From Alkanindiges sp. (lineage in GTDB: Bacteria > Pseudomonadota > Gammaproteobacteria > Pseudomonadales > Moraxellaceae): 10,513 nucleotides of DNA. The stretch spans positions 1 to 10,513 of the forward strand of contig JASLIR010000384.1 of assembly GCA_030152125.1 (NCBI GenBank), given 5' to 3'. The notes under the pieces were generated by a model, which saw only the letters and a list, made by a program, of their open reading frames with translations, was not told the origin of the DNA and made no database searches. This document shows positions 6,718 to 10,513 of this stretch, one piece after another; within the stretch, counting starts at the first letter, position 1, and each line of letters begins with the position of its first letter. A program made the translations under genes and the position numbers.

Positions 6718-7758
6718 TCATAGCCTAATCTGGTGAACGGGTGGTAGCCTGGTGTGTTGCATAAATTGCTGTAGCTGTTCAGTTGTGGGTAATGCAGCCA
6801 GTACACCACGCTGGCTAACCATGTAGGCGCCACAGGCGCTGGCCTGTTGCAATGCACGGGTAAACGCCAGATGATCCAGCAGGGCCGAACAGTAACCGGC
6901 AGCAAAGGCATCACCAGCACCTACGCTATCTACTGCCTGTACGGAACAGGCTTCAACTGCCCAGCATTGCAGGCTGGATTCAGCGTCTTTTTTGAAGGCC
7001 AGACATCCGGCACTGCCCAGGGTTACAATCAGGCAGTTCAGGTTTGTCCATACTGCAAACAGACCAGCCAGATGACGCTGGATCAGGTGTGCATACTGCT
7101 GTTGTCGCTGTTGCAGTGCAATATGTTGATGTGCTTTTACAGATTGCCACTCATTCTGTAATGCCGGTATCAGGCACTGGATTTCTACTTCATTTACCAG
7201 CAGCGTATGGGTGCTGTTCTGAATGGCGGTAGTTGGCTGTTGCCAGGGGGAGGGGTTAAGGAGAGCAGGGACCCCATATTGCCTGGCAAGTACAAAGGTC
7301 TGTTGTAAGGCATCAATTGCCGTTTCAAACTGTCCATATACCAGGCCTGCCGCTGCAATAGTTTTGCTGCACTGCAGTGCATGCTCCTTGTTGAGTAATA
7401 AATTGGCCCCTAACGCCACAGCAATCATGTTATTGCCTTGCTGGTCAATAAAGCCACCACCCTGACCAGAGTCAGCATGTTCAAACTGATACACAAAACG
7501 CTGGTCTATGCCCTCGTGCCGTAATAACTGGAATAATCCCTCTGACGCTGCATCCCTGCCACAACCAATCAGAGGGCTTACCTGCTGGTTTAAACGCGCC
7601 AGCCCTATCGCAACATTCAGCCCTTTACCACCTGCCTCGGTATAAACCTGCAATGCCTGACAGCTTTCGCCGCACTGCGGCAACTGCAGCATATGCCAGC
7701 AGGTAGCCTGAATAAAGTTGCCAGCCACAAAGGCTGCCAGTTTTTGTTTTTGCGTCAT
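6718..7758 (-). CDS. PfkB family carbohydrate kinase (ribokinase-like)
   Basis: A 346-residue sugar kinase from ATG 7758. That start has a GGGAAGG Shine-Dalgarno seven bases upstream. A longer frame starting at 7827 lacks one, and its 23 extra residues do not look like kinase sequence. Family marks are AGGKGLNVAIGLA near 42-54 (PfkB signature 1), GGGFIDQQGN, NPSPW (168-172), the Mg/phosphate motif NEVE (189-192), VTLGSAG (245-251) and DSVGAGDAF (277-285), whose Asp283 is the expected catalytic base. The enzyme should phosphorylate a sugar or nucleoside with ATP; the layout is most like ribokinase, but the substrate is open. A glutamine-rich insertion (QQRQQQYAHLIQ) between NEVE and VTLGSAG makes it longer than usual. 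It is convergent with the UTRA regulator, which may respond to its substrate or product. Confidence 0.87.
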   Translation of the reverse strand: MTQKQKLAAFVAGNFIQATCWHMLQLPQCGESCQALQVYTEAGGKGLNVAIGLARLNQQVSPLIGCGRDAASEGLFQLLRHEGIDQRFVYQFEHADSGQGGGFIDQQGNNMIAVALGANLLLNKEHALQCSKTIAAAGLVYGQFETAIDALQQTFVLARQYGVPALLNPSPWQQPTTAIQNSTHTLLVNEVEIQCLIPALQNEWQSVKAHQHIALQQRQQQYAHLIQRHLAGLFAVWTNLNCLIVTLGSAGCLAFKKDAESSLQCWAVEACSVQAVDSVGAGDAFAAGYCSALLDHLAFTRALQQASACGAYMVSQRGVLAALPTTEQLQQFMQHTRLPPVHQIRL

Positions 7759-7832
7759 TTTACAGCCTTCCCAACAGCTATGTTCGGGTATGTTGCTGGC
7801 CTGGTTTATAGTCAGAAAGCCATTCATTGTGG

Positions 7833-7879
7833 GCTAGCGGTTCTCTGCTCGTGGGAGCAATATGGCAGTTGACGCTAGC
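7833..7879. repeat. Nested inverted repeats upstream of the kinase gene
   Basis: GCTAGCG (7833-7839) and CGCTAGC (7873-7879) are perfect 7-bp arms 33 bases apart, and TGCTC-GTGG-GAGCA (7846-7859) forms a small hairpin between them. They lie in the minus-strand leader of the kinase gene; a perfect minus-strand TTGACA (complement of 7890-7895) lies just upstream, but its -10 box is poor. A structured leader or an operator pair is possible. Confidence 0.35.
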
Positions 7880-7913
7880 TGCTATCCTGTGTCAACAAGG
7901 CCTACACTAAAAC

Positions 7914-7932
7914 TATAATTTTTTTGCGCAAA
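7914..7932 (+). promoter_or_regulatory. Candidate terF promoter -10 box and TTTGCGCAAA palindrome
   Basis: A perfect TATAAT at 7914-7919 faces terF, 89 bases before its start, but no convincing -35 box is found at the right distance. A 10-bp perfect palindrome, TTTGCGCAAA (7923-7932), covers the expected start point and could be a regulator site. Confidence 0.35.
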
Positions 7933-8008
7933 TACAACCTTTGTTTTCATCAATTTATGCTATACCTAGGCGCAATCAAACCTCGCCCAACAAGCCTAAG
8001 TTATTGCA

Positions 8009-9331
8009 ATGAATCAGTTAATCCGTGGTCAAAAAATCAAGCTGGCAGATGTGCTGGATATCACCCAGCCGATGTTTGTGCGCCTGCAACTGGAAGGGCT
8101 TAATTATGATGCCGCCAGCTTTGGGCTGGATAGCGCTTACCGCCTGAGTAATGAAGCCTATATGACCTTTTACAACCAGCCGAAAACCCCGTGTGGGGCG
8201 GTTGAGTTGCAGCCCACCGATTCCACCAACCCGCAGTTCAAGTTTCAGCTGGGTCAGCTAAACAGCCAGATCCAGCATCTGGTATTAACCGTAGCGGTTG
8301 ATGGTGCCGGGGTGATGTCGCAACTGAAACAGGGCGTGGCACAGTTACTGGATGCGCAGCAGCAGGTGCTGGCTGAGTTCCGTATTGATGGCAGCCTGTT
8401 TCAGCAGGAACGTGCCATTATGCTGGTCGAGTTATATAAAAAAGACGGTATCTGGCGTATGGCTGCTGTGGCGCAGGGCTTTAATGAAGGGCTGGATGCG
8501 CTGATCCGCCATTTTGGTGGTGAGGTAGCGGAGGAACAACCAGCACAGGCTACACCTGCCGCACCAGTTCTGCCTGTCAGCAGTCCCGCACCTGCGGCTG
8601 CGTCCAAAATTGATTTAAAGAAAAAACTGTCCCTGGAAAAGGCTGCCAAAACCGGCAACCAGTCCATTATTGACCTGACCAAAAAATCACTGGTACAGCT
8701 GGAAAAGCGTAATCTGCTGGAGGTGCAGGCACGGGTAGCGCTGGTACTGGATGCCTCTGGCTCCATGGACCTGCAATACCGCCGGGGTGATGTGCAAAAA
8801 GTGGTGGATCGCCTGATGCCTCTGGCTATTAACTTTGACAATGACGGCAGCTTTGAATGCTGGGCTTTTGCGCAAAAAACCACCCAGCTGGATGATGTGC
8901 AACTGGATAACGTGAGTGAATTTATCAGCACTACCCAGCGCGGCTGGCGCAACTGGGCCGTGGGTGCGCGTTATAACGAGGAGATTCCGGCCATACAGGC
9001 GGTGATTGATTTTTATAAGCGCTTTAAGGATAACCTGCCGGTATATGTGCTGTTTATTTCCGATGGCGGGGTGGGTAATGCCCGTGACATGAAGCGCATT
9101 TTAAGTGATGCCGCCAAGCTGCCTATTTTCTGGCAGTTTGTGGGTATTGGTGGCCGCAACTACGGGGTGCTGGAAAAGCTGGATGACCTGGAAGGGCGGG
9201 TGGTGGATAACTGCAACTTTTTTGAGATGGACAATATCACCAGCTTAAGTGACGAGCGCCTGTACGAGCTGCTGCTGGAGGAGTTCCCGGACTGGCTAAA
9301 GGTTGCACGACAAAAGAATATTGTGGCCTAG
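8009..9331 (+). CDS. terF: TerF-type protein: TerD-like domain fused to von Willebrand A domain
   Basis: A 440-residue fusion. Residues 1-172 are TerD-like (IRGQKIKLADVLD at the start, YMTFYNQP, LVELYKKDGIWRMAAVAQGF at 139-158). An Ala/Pro-rich linker covers about 173-199 and a basic helical stretch about 200-240. The VWA domain then runs from about 241, with the metal-site motif DASGSMD (248-254) and FISDGG (349-354), ending in YELLLEEFPDWLK. This architecture is that of TerF. The TerD-like half is degenerate: FDLDAS is FGLDSA (38-43), and the GDNxTGxGDGDDE loop is absent, so calcium binding there is doubtful, while the VWA metal site is complete. Proposed roles are adaptor or scaffold functions in the Ter stress complex. 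The ATG lacks a good Shine-Dalgarno, but a stop codon 10 bases upstream in frame leaves no other ATG, GTG or TTG. The AIM24 gene follows after 94 bases. Confidence 0.92.
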   Translation: MNQLIRGQKIKLADVLDITQPMFVRLQLEGLNYDAASFGLDSAYRLSNEAYMTFYNQPKTPCGAVELQPTDSTNPQFKFQLGQLNSQIQHLVLTVAVDGAGVMSQLKQGVAQLLDAQQQVLAEFRIDGSLFQQERAIMLVELYKKDGIWRMAAVAQGFNEGLDALIRHFGGEVAEEQPAQATPAAPVLPVSSPAPAAASKIDLKKKLSLEKAAKTGNQSIIDLTKKSLVQLEKRNLLEVQARVALVLDASGSMDLQYRRGDVQKVVDRLMPLAINFDNDGSFECWAFAQKTTQLDDVQLDNVSEFISTTQRGWRNWAVGARYNEEIPAIQAVIDFYKRFKDNLPVYVLFISDGGVGNARDMKRILSDAAKLPIFWQFVGIGGRNYGVLEKLDDLEGRVVDNCNFFEMDNITSLSDERLYELLLEEFPDWLKVARQKNIVA

Positions 9332-9425
9332 TACCGGGATGGTTAAAAGCCGGGCGGAATAGGCAGTAAATTTTTTAAGGGATAATCTGCGTTTAAGTAT
9401 CACTGTTTAATATGGAAGGTTCGAC

Positions 9426-10139
9426 ATGCCGCAATTTAGTTTAATTGGTTCACCAGATCCGTTTGTTCATGTGTCCCTGCGCCGTGGGGAAAAAATTTAC
9501 TGTGAAAGTAATGGCATGGTGATGATGGAGGAAACGCTGGAACTGAAAGGCCGCTTGCAGGGTGGCGTGGTGCAGTCCTTTTTACGCCGTTTTGCCAATG
9601 ATGAATCGCTGTTTCAGCAGCATATTGAAGCGGTACATGGCGATGGTGACTGCCTGCTGTCCTCTACCCTGGATGGCGACATGCAGATTCTGGATGTCGG
9701 TCAGGTGCAGTACACCTTAAGCGATGGTGCTTTTGTGGCAGCCACCGATACCGTGGACATCAAGGTGAAAATGCAGGGCCTGGGCGGGGCGCTGTTTGGC
9801 CAGACCGGTGGTTTTCTGGTGATGCACACCAGTGGGCAGGGGCAGGTGGTGGTGTCCGGCTTTGGTACCCTGTTTGAGCTGGATGTGGCGCCGGGTAAGG
9901 ATGTGATTATCGACAATGGTCATGTGGTGTGCTGGGATTCACGCCTGACCTATAACCTGTCGGTGAGTACCGCGCGCAGTAGTGGCCTGCTGGGTAACCT
10001 GGTGAACAGTGTGACCAGCGGTGAAGGCATGGTATTACGCTTTTCCGGTCAGGGCAAAGTGGTAGTGTGCTCGCGTAACCGGGGCAACTTTTTGCAATGG
10101 CTGACCAGTAAACTGAATTTAAACCGCAATAACGGATAA
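9426..10139 (+). CDS. AIM24 / TIGR00266 family protein (DUF124)
   Basis: A 237-residue, beta-rich, glycine-rich protein with the AIM24 pattern: VHVSLRRGEKIYCESNGMVM at 14-33, SFLRRFANDESLFQQHIEA (51-69), then GGFLVMHTSGQGQVVVSGFG (128-147), a stretch around ELDVAPGKDVIIDNGHVVCW (151-170), and a final GEGMVLRFSGQGKVVVCSRN (199-218) repeat-like segment. Bacterial members have no settled function; the yeast namesake is mitochondrial. AIM24 proteins have been noted in predicted Ter-associated stress modules, and here the gene is between terF and terZ on the same strand, so it is probably part of the system. GGAAGG just before the ATG serves as Shine-Dalgarno. There is no signal peptide or membrane helix. 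A GATAAT at 9381-9386 could be a local -10 box, without a recognisable -35. Confidence 0.88.
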   Translation: MPQFSLIGSPDPFVHVSLRRGEKIYCESNGMVMMEETLELKGRLQGGVVQSFLRRFANDESLFQQHIEAVHGDGDCLLSSTLDGDMQILDVGQVQYTLSDGAFVAATDTVDIKVKMQGLGGALFGQTGGFLVMHTSGQGQVVVSGFGTLFELDVAPGKDVIIDNGHVVCWDSRLTYNLSVSTARSSGLLGNLVNSVTSGEGMVLRFSGQGKVVVCSRNRGNFLQWLTSKLNLNRNNG

Positions 10140-10159
10140 CGTGGTATAGCACCGTACAG

Positions 10160-10174
10160 ATCAGCTAAAACAGC
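10160..10174 (+). repeat. Leader repeat copy 2 (before terZ)
   Basis: Exact second copy of the 15-mer at 517-531, here 59 bases before the terZ start. It is followed immediately by GATAAT (10175-10180), a possible -10 box, and preceded by GTAC (10154-10157). The terE leader shows a similar GTAC then GATAATG order (2353-2382). Confidence 0.5.
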
Positions 10175-10191
10175 GATAATGGGTAAAGGCC

Positions 10192-10207
10192 CGTTAAAAA
10201 ATTAACG
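10192..10207. promoter_or_regulatory. Inverted repeat CGTTAA-AAAA-TTAACG before terZ
   Basis: Perfect 6-bp arms in the terZ leader, ending 26 bases before the start codon. The half-site TTAACG also appears before terD (500-505) and in the gap before terE (2288-2293, and as CGTTAA at 2335-2340), so it may be part of common ter control. Confidence 0.35.
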
Positions 10208-10233
10208 ATGGAAATCTCAACAGGAGTAAGTAA

Positions 10234-10513
10234 ATGGGCGTTAGTTTAGAGAAAGGCCAGAAAATTAATCTGGAAAAAACCGATGGCAGCAGCCTGCAAC
10301 AGGTTTTTCTGGGTGTAGGCTGGGATGTAGCCAAAAGCAAGGGCTTTTTTGGCTTTGGTGGTGGTAGTGAAGAGATTGACCTGGATGCCTCCTGTATTCT
10401 GTTTGATGAAAACAAGCAGCCGCTGGATGTAGTGTACTTTGGCCAGTTGCGCAGTAAGGATGGCAGTATCCAGCATTCCGGCGACAACCGGACTGGTGAG
10501 GGTGATGGTGATG
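10234..10513 (+). CDS. terZ: TerD family protein (TerZ type), 5' part, cut by window end
   Basis: An open frame from ATG 10234 to the last base, 93 complete codons, with an AGGAG Shine-Dalgarno at 10222-10226, seven bases upstream. The protein begins MGVSLEKGQKINLEKTDG and continues with LGVGWDVAKSKGFFGFGGG, IDLDASCILFDEN and [18 protein letters not shown]. The glycine- and phenylalanine-rich insert before IDLDAS and the phrase IDLDASC are typical of TerZ rather than TerD or TerE. The acidic loop is intact as far as it is visible. TerZ is a calcium-binding-type Ter protein and usually the first gene of the enterobacterial operon; here it comes last in the visible order, so terA, terB or further ter genes may follow outside the window. 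The C-terminal half cannot be seen. Confidence 0.9.
   Translation, partial: MGVSLEKGQKINLEKTDGSSLQQVFLGVGWDVAKSKGFFGFGGGSEEIDLDASCILFDENKQPLDVVYFGQLRSKDGSIQHSGDNRTGEGDGD

Noticed and set aside
7759..7827. N-terminal extension of the PfkB kinase from ATG 7827
   Set aside because: It lacks a Shine-Dalgarno, and its residues do not resemble kinase sequence, while ATG 7758 has GGGAAGG at good spacing.
8401..8952. Minus-strand open frame of 183 codons
   Set aside because: It is antisense to terF across the linker and the VWA motif; its Ser- and Cys-rich composition is that of a shadow frame.
1..10513. CRISPR array, tRNA, rRNA or insertion sequence
   Set aside because: No regularly spaced repeats, no tRNA T-loop pattern, no rRNA-like sequence and no transposase frame were seen on either strand.

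Overview
The window is a tellurium-resistance-type (ter) stress gene cluster, most likely from a Gram-negative proteobacterium. The evidence for that is the close match of the Ter proteins to enterobacterial TerA/D/E/F/Z, a Sec signal peptide on a secreted hydrolase, ParDE and HutC-type regulators, and roughly balanced base composition. I cannot name the species. Both ends of the window cut through ter genes, so the cluster continues on each side.

Layout. Positions 1-3017 hold a plus-strand block: the 3' end of terA, then terD, a DUF475 membrane protein standing where TerC is usually found, and terE. A strong hairpin terminator (3056-3085) closes it. Positions 3168-7758 hold a non-ter segment: a minus-strand ParDE toxin-antitoxin pair, a minus-strand secreted alpha/beta-hydrolase with two immunoglobulin-like N-terminal domains, a plus-strand GntR/UTRA regulator diverging from it, and a minus-strand PfkB sugar kinase convergent with the regulator. 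Positions 8009-10513 return to plus-strand ter genes: terF (TerD-like domain plus von Willebrand A domain), an AIM24/TIGR00266 protein, and the 5' end of terZ.

How they may work together. TerD, TerE and TerZ carry the acidic, calcium-binding-type motifs of the family (FDLDA/IDLDA and GDNRxGxGDGDD). TerF keeps the fold but has lost most of those acids and adds a metal-binding VWA domain. DUF475 supplies a polytopic membrane partner with acidic intramembrane motifs. This agrees with the published view of Ter proteins as a membrane-linked metal-sensing stress complex, which is inference here. In the cargo, a TGGT-N4-ACCA palindrome lies in the hydrolase promoter region and is of the type bound by NagR/DasR-like UTRA regulators. 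It suggests the adjacent GntR protein controls the hydrolase, with the sugar kinase perhaps in the same catabolic unit. ParDE is autonomous, with its own promoter and operator.

Regulatory signals seen: a TTGACA promoter before terD, a 15-nt exact repeat shared by the terD and terZ leaders, similar GTAC...GATAATG leaders before terE and terZ, and a perfect TATAAT box before terF. No tRNA, rRNA, CRISPR array or insertion sequence was seen.
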